Notes: generated by a model not told the origin, from the letters alone. A stretch of 9,053 nt of DNA from JAEUOS01 sp031423955 (GCA_031423955.1 JANPGJ010000143.1:1-9053); one strand, 5' to 3'. Positions 1 to 6,046 are shown, counted from the first letter of the stretch. Made by a program: numbers and translations.

Positions 1-235
1 CTTCGGTGCCGAGGCTGCCGGATGCGCCGGGCCGGTTTTCCACCACGAATGGCTGGCTGAAATGCTCGGTGAGCTTTTGCGCAAAGACGCGCGCCACGAT
101 ATCGGCGCCGCCCCCCGCCGGCCACGGCACCACCACCCGCACCGGCTTGGCCGGGTAGGTCTGCGCCAGCGATGGCAGGCTGGCAATCGACACGACACAA
201 CACGCCACGAGTATCGAAACCATGCGAGCCTTCAT
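1..235 (-). CDS. Bug/TctC-family periplasmic tricarboxylate-type receptor (partial, N-terminal 78 residues)
   Basis: Periplasmic solute-binding protein of the Bug family, which captures carboxylates or other small polar solutes. The gene reads leftward from an ATG at 235-233 and runs off the left edge, so only about a quarter of a roughly 320-residue protein is present. Residues 1-24 look like a Sec signal peptide: KAR near the start, then a hydrophobic stretch VSILVACCVVSIASL, with probable cleavage in SLA-QT. The mature start YPAKPVRVVVPWPAGGGAD followed by IVAR is the family's hallmark first strand and the AGGxxDxxAR ligand loop. FVVENRPGASGS at about residues 63-74 is the second hallmark. 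A GGAG ribosome site lies 8 bases upstream of the start. It is divergent from the PrpB-like gene, which suggests that receptor and enzymes share control (inference). The ligand cannot be deduced from sequence. Confidence 0.93.
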   Translation of the reverse strand, partial: MKARMVSILVACCVVSIASLPSLAQTYPAKPVRVVVPWPAGGGADIVARVFAQKLTEHFSQPFVVENRPGASGSLGTE

Positions 236-395
236 CGTCTTGCTCCATTCGCCACTGCGCTGCGGGCCGGATATCCCGTGTGCCAAATATACTATTGCAG
301 TGCGGGGCCGCGCCGGCCGCCACGCCGCAGGTGCGGGCGCAGCGCAGCGTTTGCACTAGAATTCCTCCGGTTTCCGCCAGCCACAGGGTTCGCCA
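236..395. promoter_or_regulatory. Divergent intergenic region with candidate -10 elements
   Basis: These 160 bases separate two divergent genes and must hold promoters for both if they are transcribed locally. An AT-rich island at about 284-296 (CCAAATATACTATT) stands out from the GC-rich surroundings. It contains TATACT (288-293), one mismatch from the sigma-70 -10 consensus on the plus strand, and TATATT on the minus strand (286-291). A second near-consensus -10, TAGAAT, lies at 357-362, about 35 bases before the plus-strand start codon. No convincing -35 hexamer is found for any of them, so these may depend on an activator. The assignments are tentative. Confidence 0.35.
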
Positions 396-1325
396 ATGGG
401 TGATCAGGTCACGAACAAGCCGCGCCCGAGCTCTGCCGGGGCGCGCTTTCGCGCCGCCGTGCTGGCCGAGAAGCCGCTGCAGATCGTCGGCGCGTCGAAC
501 GCCTACCTGGCGCGCATGGCCGAGCGCGTGGGGTTCAAGGCGCTCTATCTCTCGGGCGGCGCGTTGTCGGCCGGCTCGCTCGGGCTGCCGGATCTGGGCA
601 TCAGCAACCTGGCCGATGTGCTCACCGATGTGCAGCGCATCACCTACGCCTGCGATCTCCCGCTGCTGGTCGATGCCGACACCGGTTTCGGCCCGAATGC
701 GCTCAACATGGAGCGCACGGTGAAATCGCTGATCAAGAACGGCGCGGCAGCGATGCATATCGAAGACCAGATCGCCGCCAAGCGCAGCAGCAGCCGCGGC
801 AAGCTCGCGCTGGTGACCGTTGCCGAAATGCAGGACCGCATCAAGGCGGCGATCGATGCCAAGACCGATGCCGAGTTCGTGGTGATGGCCCGCACCGACG
901 CGATGGGCGTCGACGGTTTCCAGGCCGCGCTCGACCGCGCCTGCGCCTATGCAGAGGCCGGCGCCGACATGCTCATTCCCGAGGCACTCACCGACCTTGC
1001 GATGTACAAGACGGTGGCGGCGCAGACCGGAGTACCGATTCTGGCCGGCCTGCCGGAACGCGGTGCCACCCCGATGTTCACCGTCGACCAGTTGCGCGCG
1101 GCCGATGTAGCGATGGTGATGTATCCGCTGTCGCTGTTTCACGCGATGAATGCGGTCGCCCTCAAGGTGCTGCAGACGATCCGCCGCGAAGGCACGCAGA
1201 GCAGCATGGTCGACAGCATGCAGACGCGCGCCGAACTCTACGACTACCTCGACTATCACGCCTACGAAGCCCGGCTCGATCAATTGCTGGCCAAGGCGGC
1301 GCCGGCCGACAAAGGAGCGGTGTGA
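396..1325 (+). CDS. PrpB-like isocitrate lyase/PEP mutase superfamily enzyme with altered catalytic loop
   Basis: A 309-residue TIM-barrel enzyme of the isocitrate lyase/PEP mutase superfamily. It is closest to 2-methylisocitrate lyase (PrpB, which yields pyruvate and succinate), whose length it matches. Near-identical PrpB stretches include PLQIVGASNAYLA (28-40), YLSGG (51-55), SLGLPDLGIS (61-70), LLVDAD (90-95, with Mg-binding D93 and D95), HIEDQ (121-125), MARTDA (164-169), PEALT (195-199) and GTQ..V..MQTR (266-278). The catalytic KRCGH motif of PrpB is here KRSSS (129-133), so the Cys and His that define lyase activity are missing. The Asn-Ile-Thr substrate loop is Gly-Leu-Pro (218-220), and a substrate-binding Arg is His249. 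The fold and metal site are therefore kept while the substrate pocket differs. It may be a lyase with another substrate, a decarboxylase or hydrolase, or inactive. The start is supported by AGGG at 385-388. It is the first gene of the plus-strand run. Confidence 0.88.
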   Translation: MGDQVTNKPRPSSAGARFRAAVLAEKPLQIVGASNAYLARMAERVGFKALYLSGGALSAGSLGLPDLGISNLADVLTDVQRITYACDLPLLVDADTGFGPNALNMERTVKSLIKNGAAAMHIEDQIAAKRSSSRGKLALVTVAEMQDRIKAAIDAKTDAEFVVMARTDAMGVDGFQAALDRACAYAEAGADMLIPEALTDLAMYKTVAAQTGVPILAGLPERGATPMFTVDQLRAADVAMVMYPLSLFHAMNAVALKVLQTIRREGTQSSMVDSMQTRAELYDYLDYHAYEARLDQLLAKAAPADKGAV

Positions 1326-1391
1326 AGATGGCTGCCAACCCGCAGCTGACGCGGCCGGACGCGCTCCCGCCCACCTTGAGAACAATTCCTC

Positions 1392-1477
1392 GATGAGCGC
1401 CCCCGCCCGGCCGCCCGAAGGGAGCGCTCATCCTCCCGCGGGGAGGATGTCACGCAGTGACGGGAGGGTCGTCCCGT
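1392..1477. repeat. Intergenic palindromic element with nested and competing hairpins
   Basis: The 150-base gap between the PrpB-like gene and the FMN enzyme is filled in its second half by consecutive inverted repeats. GATGAGCGC (1392-1400) pairs with GCGCTCATC (1424-1432), extended by three more pairs after one mismatch. CATCCTCCC (1429-1437) pairs with GGGAGGATG (1441-1449) around a 3-base loop. GTCAC (1449-1453) pairs with GTGAC (1457-1461). ACGGG (1460-1464) pairs with CCCGT (1473-1477). The first two stems share bases 1429-1432, so they are mutually exclusive. The last stem runs into the next gene's GTG codon. The layout resembles a dispersed intergenic palindromic repeat of the REP type, but copy number cannot be seen from one window. 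It has no T-run, so a simple intrinsic terminator is not supported. Confidence 0.65.
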
Positions 1478-2645
1478 GAGCGCGCTGGCCCGCTGCTACA
1501 ACGTCGAGGACGTGCGGCAAAGCGCGCGCCGCCGCCTGCCGCGCGGCATTTTCGAATTCATCGATCGCGGCGCCGAAGACGACGCGGCGATCGCCAACAA
1601 CCGCCGTGCCTTTCTAGAGACCAGGTTGCGCACCCGGGTGGCGGTGGACGTGTCGGCGCGCTCGACGCAAACAAACGTGTTCGGCCGCAGCCTCGGCATG
1701 CCGCTGGCGATCGCGCCGACCGGCGCCGCCGGGCTGGTGTGGTTCAAGGGCGAGCTTGAACTGGCGCGTGCCGCCGCCGCCGCCGGCATTCCGTTCACCC
1801 TCGCCTCGCGCTCGCTGACCACCATCGAGGAGATCGCCGAACACGCCGGCGGCATCCTCTGGTTCCAGCTCTACATCTGGGCCAAACGCGAGATGTCGAT
1901 GGCGCTGGTCGACCGCGCCTACGCGGCCGGCTTTGACGCCCTGCTCATCACCCTCGATGTGCCGGTCGATCCGAACCGCGAGTTCAACCGCAGGAACGGC
2001 TTTGCGCTGCCCTTCAACCTTACCGGGCGCGGCGCCTTCGACATGCTGACCCATCCGCGCTGGATGTCCGGGGTGATCGGACGCTACATGCTGAACGGCG
2101 GCATGCCGCAGTTCGAGGCGCCGGCCAAGGCCGACAACGTGACCTGGGACGCGATCGCCGACCTGCGCCGGCGCTGGGACCGCACCCTGATGGTCAAGGG
2201 AATCCTGAGCGCCGAAGACGCGATTCGCGCGGTCGACTGCGGCGCCGATGCGGTGGTGGTGTCGAATCACGGCGGCCGCTGCCTCGACAGCGCAGCCGCC
2301 TCGATCGATGTGCTGCCCGAGGTGGTGGCGGCGGTCGGCGATCGCGCCCGCGTGCTGCTCGACAGCGGCGTGCGGCGCGGCTCCGACATCGTCAAGGCGC
2401 TGTCGCTGGGTGCCTGTGCGGTGTTGAGCGGCCGCCCCGGCCTGTGGGGCCTGTCGGTCGACGGGCAAGCCGGTGCCGCCAAGGTGCTGGCGATCCTGCG
2501 CCACGAAATGCTGACCACCATGGGGCAGGTCGGCTGCGCCGCGGTCGACCAGCTCGGACCACATCTTGTGCATGGCGCCGTTCAACAGACGGGTCGCGCG
2601 ACGCCGCACGCCACAGCCAGGGAGAAGAGCGATGATCAGGATTGA
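1476..2645 (+). CDS. FMN-dependent L-2-hydroxyacid dehydrogenase (LldD/mandelate dehydrogenase type)
   Basis: A 389-residue flavoenzyme of the FMN-dependent alpha-hydroxyacid dehydrogenase family (L-lactate dehydrogenase, glycolate oxidase, (S)-mandelate dehydrogenase), which oxidises L-2-hydroxy acids to 2-keto acids. It is close in length to (S)-mandelate dehydrogenase. Landmarks in order: LPRGIFEFIDRGAEDD (21-36), APTG (80-83), ASRS (110-113), QLY (131-133), TLD (159-161), R168, VKGI (240-243), SNHGGR (263-268, with catalytic H265 and R268), DSGVRRGSDIVKAL (296-309) and SGR (318-320). The active-site Tyr of the N-terminal segment (Tyr26 in mandelate dehydrogenase) is Phe28 here. The usual GGRQLD is GGRCLD, and GRPFLYGL is GRPGLWGL. 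The start is a GTG with GGGAGGG at 1462-1468. Its end overlaps the dioxygenase by 14 bases, implying translational coupling. The exact substrate is unknown. Confidence 0.92.
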   Translation: MSALARCYNVEDVRQSARRRLPRGIFEFIDRGAEDDAAIANNRRAFLETRLRTRVAVDVSARSTQTNVFGRSLGMPLAIAPTGAAGLVWFKGELELARAAAAAGIPFTLASRSLTTIEEIAEHAGGILWFQLYIWAKREMSMALVDRAYAAGFDALLITLDVPVDPNREFNRRNGFALPFNLTGRGAFDMLTHPRWMSGVIGRYMLNGGMPQFEAPAKADNVTWDAIADLRRRWDRTLMVKGILSAEDAIRAVDCGADAVVVSNHGGRCLDSAAASIDVLPEVVAAVGDRARVLLDSGVRRGSDIVKALSLGACAVLSGRPGLWGLSVDGQAGAAKVLAILRHEMLTTMGQVGCAAVDQLGPHLVHGAVQQTGRATPHATAREKSDDQD

Positions 2646-3534
2646 ACCAGGCAACGAAGTGCTGGGCGCCACTGTCAGCGGTGTCGACCTGCGCCAACCC
2701 TTGTCGAAGGGCGACTTTGCGGCGCTGCTGCGCGCGCTCGGCAACCACGGCGTGCTGCGCTTTCCCGACCAGTTGATCAGCGCCGCCGAGCTCAAGCGGA
2801 TGTCCGGGCAGTTCGGCGAACTGCAGATGCTCAGCACCTCGACGCTCAATGAGCCGGGGGTGCCGGAAGTGTCGATCCTGTCGAACATCATCGAGAACGG
2901 CAGGAACATCGGAGTGCCGGACGCCGGCCAGGCCTGGCATACCGACATGACCTACAACGCCGCCGGCAAGCAGGGGTTCATCAACGCACTGGTGGCCTAT
3001 GCGGTGCCTATGCGCGACGGCCGGCCGCTCGGGGCGACCGAGTTCACCAACACCCGCGCCGCCTACGACGACCTGCCTGACGACATCAAGCAGCGCTTCG
3101 CCGACGCCACCGCGCTGCACGATTACTGCAAGTACTGGGACATGATGCGCGACCGTGGCAGCCAGCGGCCGGCCCTGACGCCGGCGCAGCGCGCCGAAAA
3201 GCCGCCGGTGCGCCATCCGGTATTCCTGACCCACCCGATCAGCGGGCGCAAGGTGATTTACGTCAACCCTGCCTATGTCGAATCCATCGACGGCCTTGCG
3301 GCAGACGAGAGCCGGCGCATGCTCGACTACTTCTTCGCACACATCCTCAAGCCCGGGTATCGCTATGTGCATCGCTGGCAGGTGCGCGATGTGCTGATCT
3401 GGGATCACCTTGGCACCTGGCACAACGCGGTGGCCGACTATGCGCCGCACGAGCATCGGCTGATGAAGCGCTGCCAGGTGATGGCCGACCGCGTGTTCGA
3501 CCCGCACTTCGTCAGGCAGGCACTTGCCGCCTGA
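2632..3534 (+). CDS. TauD/TfdA-family Fe(II)/2-oxoglutarate-dependent dioxygenase
   Basis: A 300-residue non-haem iron oxygenase. This family couples decarboxylation of 2-oxoglutarate to succinate with hydroxylation of a substrate; taurine, 2,4-D and alkyl sulfates are known examples. The metal triad is visible: H103 and D105 in AWHTDMTYN, and H264 in WDHLGTWHNAVADY. T136 and R280 sit where TauD binds 2-oxoglutarate (R280 in HRLMKRCQV), and R276 is the second conserved Arg. Family motifs GVDLRQPL (17-24), HGVLRFPDQ (39-47) and VNPAYVESIDGL (211-222) are present. The ATG at 2632 is chosen because AGGGAG (2619-2624) lies 7 bases upstream and because the family starts at about this point. An in-frame ATG at 2566 would add 22 Arg-rich residues that overlap the preceding gene. 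The 14-base overlap with the FMN enzyme indicates one operon. The substrate is unknown. Confidence 0.92.
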   Translation: MIRIEPGNEVLGATVSGVDLRQPLSKGDFAALLRALGNHGVLRFPDQLISAAELKRMSGQFGELQMLSTSTLNEPGVPEVSILSNIIENGRNIGVPDAGQAWHTDMTYNAAGKQGFINALVAYAVPMRDGRPLGATEFTNTRAAYDDLPDDIKQRFADATALHDYCKYWDMMRDRGSQRPALTPAQRAEKPPVRHPVFLTHPISGRKVIYVNPAYVESIDGLAADESRRMLDYFFAHILKPGYRYVHRWQVRDVLIWDHLGTWHNAVADYAPHEHRLMKRCQVMADRVFDPHFVRQALAA

Positions 3535-3544
3535 TTCCGCGCCG

Positions 3545-3760
3545 ATGCGGCAGACCAATGCATTGCCCGGCATCACGCTCGAGCAGATGCTGAACGTGCT
3601 GGTCGAACGCGCCGGCTGGGAAGCGATGGGCCGCGCGGTTGCGATCCGCTGCTTCATCGACAACCCGAGCATCGCATCGAGCCTGCGCTTCCTGCGCCGC
3701 ACGCCGTGGGCGCGCGCCAAGGTCGAACAACTGTATCGGCGGCATGCGCCGCCGTCCTGA
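3545..3760 (+). CDS. DUF2132 / VF530-family small protein
   Basis: A small protein (71 residues from the ATG at 3545) that matches the DUF2132 (VF530) family almost end to end. The diagnostic string is ALPGITLEQMLNVLVERAGW, followed by EAMGRAVAIRCFIDNPSIAS and SLRFLRRTPWARAKVEQLY. Family members share N-x-L-H-G-V-T-L-E, IRCF..(N/D)PS..SSL and FLRKTPWAR. The family is known from a structure of a Vibrio fischeri protein and is often described as a putative DNA-binding fold; its function is not established. An in-frame TTG at 3524, inside the dioxygenase's last codons and behind a weak AGGCAGG, is an equally possible start. The ATG start lacks a clear ribosome site, so translation may depend on coupling to the upstream gene. 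Its place inside a catabolic gene run is unexplained. Confidence 0.85.
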   Translation: MRQTNALPGITLEQMLNVLVERAGWEAMGRAVAIRCFIDNPSIASSLRFLRRTPWARAKVEQLYRRHAPPS

Positions 3761-3808
3761 ACGTCCCGCCAAGCGCCCCACCCACCCGCCCACCAAGGAA
3801 ATTTCCGC

Positions 3809-4453
3809 ATGAAGCTGACCCTGACCTACGCTCCGATCGCCTGCTCGCTGGTGCCCTACATCCTGCTCACCGAAGCCGGCGCAAAGTTCGACCTGCTGCC
3901 GGTCAATCTCGCGCGTGGCGAGCATCATGCACCTGACTACCTGCGCCTCAATCCCAAGGGCAAGGTACCGGCGCTGATCATCGACGGCGTGCCGCTCACC
4001 GAGAACGTCGCGATCCAGCTCTGGATCGCCCGCCAGTTCCCCCATGCGCAGTTGTTGCCGGCCGACCCGATGGACGAGGTGCGCGCGATTTCGGTGATGG
4101 CCTGGTGCGCCGCCGGCATCCATCCCAAGCTCACCCAGCAGCAGCGCCCCGAGCGCTATTGCGACCTGCCCGACACGGCTGACAATGTGCGTGCATTGGG
4201 CTCGCATTCCCTGTTTGAACTGTTCGCGATCGCCGACGCCATGCTGGCCGGGCGTGATTGGTTTTTCGATCGCTTCAGCTGCGCCGATGCCTATTTTTAC
4301 TGGTGCTTCCGCCGCGGTTCGCTGTTCAAGCCGGACGTCTCCGGATTCACCCACTGCATGGCCCACCTGCAACGCATGGAACAACGCGCCAGCGTGCAGC
4401 AATTGCTGGCGTATGAAAAACAGGTGCAGGCCGAATTCGCCAAGGCCGCCTGA
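3809..4453 (+). CDS. Glutathione S-transferase-like protein
   Basis: A 214-residue protein with the two-domain layout of cytosolic glutathione S-transferases. The N-terminal thioredoxin fold has LTYAPIACSLVPYILLTEAG (4-23), which resembles the PGACSLAPHIAL segment of bacterial beta-class enzymes and includes Cys12 and Ser13. LNPKGKVPALIIDG (47-60) carries the cis-proline P54 needed for the glutathione site. LTENVAIQLWIA (63-74) is the Glu-Ser glutathione-anchoring motif, but with Asn66 instead of Ser. The helical C-terminal domain contains FSCADAYFYW (156-165), the usual 'S-x-AD' capping motif. A good ribosome site, AAGGAA (3795-3800), lies 8 bases before the ATG. In aromatic and xenobiotic pathways such proteins act as dehalogenases, etherases or isomerases; which applies here is unknown. 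It sits 48 bases after the DUF2132 gene. Confidence 0.87.
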   Translation: MKLTLTYAPIACSLVPYILLTEAGAKFDLLPVNLARGEHHAPDYLRLNPKGKVPALIIDGVPLTENVAIQLWIARQFPHAQLLPADPMDEVRAISVMAWCAAGIHPKLTQQQRPERYCDLPDTADNVRALGSHSLFELFAIADAMLAGRDWFFDRFSCADAYFYWCFRRGSLFKPDVSGFTHCMAHLQRMEQRASVQQLLAYEKQVQAEFAKAA

Positions 4454-4488
4454 ACGGCGTTTTCAGGAGCGAAAATATCGGTCTGCAC

Positions 4489-4508
4489 GACAGCAGCGGA
4501 CAGCAGCG
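4489..4508 (+). repeat. Perfect tandem duplication of a 10-base unit
   Basis: GACAGCAGCG occurs twice back to back in the 72-base gap between the GST-like gene and the amidohydrolase. It ends 17 bases before the GTG start codon, just upstream of the ribosome site. It is probably a simple replication-slippage duplication with no evident function. The gap holds no terminator-like hairpin with a T-run. Confidence 0.6.
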
Positions 4509-4525
4509 TTCACCCGGGAGACTCC

Positions 4526-5572
4526 GTGAGTACCGAATCAGCAACCATCAGCCCGCATCTGCCGGTGCGCCCCGAGTGGCTGGCCCTGCATGCCGAAGCG
4601 GCGCTCGAACCCGACCTGCCGATCATCGACCCGCACCACCACCTGTGGGACCACCCGAACAATCGCTACCTGCATCCCGAGGTGGCCGCCGATGTCGGTG
4701 CCGGGCACCGGGTGCTGGCGACGGTGTTTGTCGAATGCGGCGCCATGTATCGCAGCGCCGGCCCGCCGGCCCTGGCCAGCCTTGGCGAAACCGAATTCGT
4801 CAACCGGATTGCCGAAGCCAGCGCCAGCGGCGCACACGGCAGCTGCCGGATCGCCGCCGGGATTGTCGGCAACGCCAACCTGCTGCGTGGCGCCGAGGTT
4901 GGCGCGGTACTCGATGCGCATCTGCAGGTGGCGCCGGCGCGCTTCAAGGGGATTCGCAATTCCAGCGTGTATCACCCCGACCCGCGGGCCCGCGGGTCGC
5001 TGGCCAATCCGCCGCCGGGCCTGCTGCTCGATGCAGAGTTCAGGCGCGGCTTCGCCTGCCTGGCGCCGCGCGGCTTGTCATTCGACGGCTGGATGTATCA
5101 CACCCAACTCGACGAACTCACCGATCTGGCGCGCGCCTTTCCTGACACCACGATCGTCCTCAACCATGTCGGCGGACCGATCGGCATCGGCCCCTATGCG
5201 AGCCAGCGCGCAGCGGTGTTCGAGACCTGGCGAGCCTCCATGGCAACGCTTGCCCGCTGCGAAAACGTGGTGGTGAAACTCGGCGGCCTCGGCATGCGGG
5301 TGTTCGGCTTCGATTTCGCCAGCCATGACCTGCCGCCCACCTCGCAGGCGCTGGCCGTTGCCTGGGCGCCCTACATTACCGAATGCATCGCCGCGTTCGG
5401 CGCCCGCCGCTGCATGTTCGAGAGCAACTTCCCGGTCGACCGCGGCACCTGCAGTTATGTGGTGATCTGGAATGCGTTCAAACGCATCGCCTCCACCCTG
5501 ACCGCGGAACAGAAACAGGCGCTGTTTTCCGGCACCGCCGCGCGCGTCTACAAACTCGATTTACCGTTCTGA
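4526..5572 (+). CDS. Amidohydrolase-superfamily protein, COG3618 / Amidohydro_2 (lactonase-like)
   Basis: A 348-residue TIM-barrel hydrolase of the amidohydrolase superfamily, COG3618 group. Characterised members hydrolyse lactones: 2-pyrone-4,6-dicarboxylate (LigI), sugar lactones and 4-sulfomuconolactone. Landmarks: IIDPHHHLWD (33-42, the strand-1 HxH being H37 and H39), FVECG (68-72), FKGIRN (140-145), GLSFDGWMYHTQL (183-195), TIVLNHVGGPIG (209-220, with H214), VVVKLGGLG (248-256), CMFESNFPVD (296-305) and FSGTAARVY (334-342), which closes the barrel. The strand-8 catalytic Asp of the family is Asn301 here, a change that may define a subgroup. The start is GTG with GGGAG about 5 bases upstream. 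It probably opens a ring or cleaves an ester-like bond in the pathway; the substrate is unknown. Only 12 bases separate it from the lipocalin-like gene, so the two are co-transcribed. Confidence 0.88.
   Translation: MSTESATISPHLPVRPEWLALHAEAALEPDLPIIDPHHHLWDHPNNRYLHPEVAADVGAGHRVLATVFVECGAMYRSAGPPALASLGETEFVNRIAEASASGAHGSCRIAAGIVGNANLLRGAEVGAVLDAHLQVAPARFKGIRNSSVYHPDPRARGSLANPPPGLLLDAEFRRGFACLAPRGLSFDGWMYHTQLDELTDLARAFPDTTIVLNHVGGPIGIGPYASQRAAVFETWRASMATLARCENVVVKLGGLGMRVFGFDFASHDLPPTSQALAVAWAPYITECIAAFGARRCMFESNFPVDRGTCSYVVIWNAFKRIASTLTAEQKQALFSGTAARVYKLDLPF
4978..4999. repeat. 22-base perfect palindrome inside the amidohydrolase gene
   Basis: Positions 4978-4999 read identically on both strands, with CCCGCGGG occurring twice in tandem at the centre. 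It falls inside the amidohydrolase coding region and encodes a PDPRARGS-type surface loop at about residues 151-158. It may simply reflect high G+C content, but the length of perfect symmetry is unusual. Confidence 0.6.
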
Positions 5573-5584
5573 AAGCGGCAGGCA

Positions 5585-5971
5585 ATGAACCTCATCGGTA
5601 TCTGGCGTCTGGTTGAAACCAAAGCGGTGGACCAGCACGGCAACCCAACTTTCCCACCCTACGGCCCGCGCCCGCAGGGCACCCTGGCATTCGACGACAG
5701 CGGCCGCATGCTCGCCGCGCTGTGCGATACGCGCGACGACCTGGCGGCGCAAGACTCGCCACGCGAATACAACTCCTATGGCGGCAAATACACCTTCGAT
5801 GGCGCAACGCTCGTCACCCGCGTCGACATCGCCTCCGACCCGGCGCGCATCGGCTCCGACCAGGTCAGGAAAGTGAGCTTCAACGGCAACCGGATGTCGC
5901 TGTTTCCGCCGCACCGGCCGTGGCGCGGCGTCACCCAGGTGCGCGAACTGATCTGGGAAAAGGTGTATTGA
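5585..5971 (+). CDS. Small lipocalin-like domain protein
   Basis: A 128-residue protein resembling the lipocalin-like domain family (Lipocalin_5). It opens with LIGIWRLVETKAVDQHGN (3-20), the typical 'L-x-G-x-W-x-L' first strand, then PQGTLAFDDSGRMLA (30-44), matching the family's 'G-x-L-x-x-x-x-x-G-R-M' hairpin. SYGGKYTFDGATLVTRVDIA (64-83) and NRMSLFPP (101-108) follow as further beta strands. No signal peptide or membrane segment is visible, so it should be cytoplasmic. Such proteins are predicted to bind small hydrophobic or carboxylate ligands, and they often accompany degradative genes without a defined role. The ribosome site is weak (GGCAGGC). It is the last gene of the plus-strand run and converges with the D-2-hydroxyacid dehydrogenase after a 75-base gap. 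Confidence 0.78.
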   Translation: MNLIGIWRLVETKAVDQHGNPTFPPYGPRPQGTLAFDDSGRMLAALCDTRDDLAAQDSPREYNSYGGKYTFDGATLVTRVDIASDPARIGSDQVRKVSFNGNRMSLFPPHRPWRGVTQVRELIWEKVY

Positions 5972-6007
5972 CGGAGCGGCGCCGGCAGGCCGCCGCCGCA
6001 CCACACC

Positions 6008-6036
6008 GGCGGCCGGTCCGGACAGGCTGGTCCGCC
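6008..6036. terminator. Possible weak bidirectional stem-loop between convergent genes
   Basis: The 75-base gap between the convergent lipocalin-like and dehydrogenase genes contains CGGAC (6019-6023) pairing with GTCCG (6030-6034). Alternatively, GGCGG (6008-6012) pairs with CCGCC (6032-6036). Stems are only 5 base pairs, and no T-run follows on either strand, so this is weak evidence for termination. Rho-dependent termination is as likely. Confidence 0.2.
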
Positions 6037-6046
6037 AATGCGGCGA

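Noticed and set aside
1429..1449. Intrinsic terminator between the PrpB-like gene and the FMN enzyme
   Set aside because: The 9-base-pair stem is strong but lacks a following T-run. The element continues into the next gene's ribosome site, so a repeat or regulatory leader is more likely.
2566..2631. Upstream in-frame ATG for the TauD-type dioxygenase
   Set aside because: It would add 22 Arg-rich residues encoded inside the FMN enzyme gene. The ATG at 2632 has a good ribosome site and the normal family N-terminus.
1614..2948. Long minus-strand open frame of 444 codons opposite the FMN enzyme and dioxygenase genes
   Set aside because: Its translation is low-complexity, rich in Ala, Arg, Gly and His, and shows no family motifs. 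The plus strand carries two complete enzymes with intact catalytic residues there. It is a GC-rich antisense shadow.
2392..3810. Minus-strand open frame of 472 codons opposite the dioxygenase and DUF2132 genes
   Set aside because: No recognisable motif or plausible ribosome site. It is fully explained as a shadow of GC-rich coding sequence.
3512..4402. Minus-strand open frame of 296 codons opposite the GST-like gene
   Set aside because: The plus-strand gene has a clear ribosome site and family motifs. The antisense product matches nothing I recognise.
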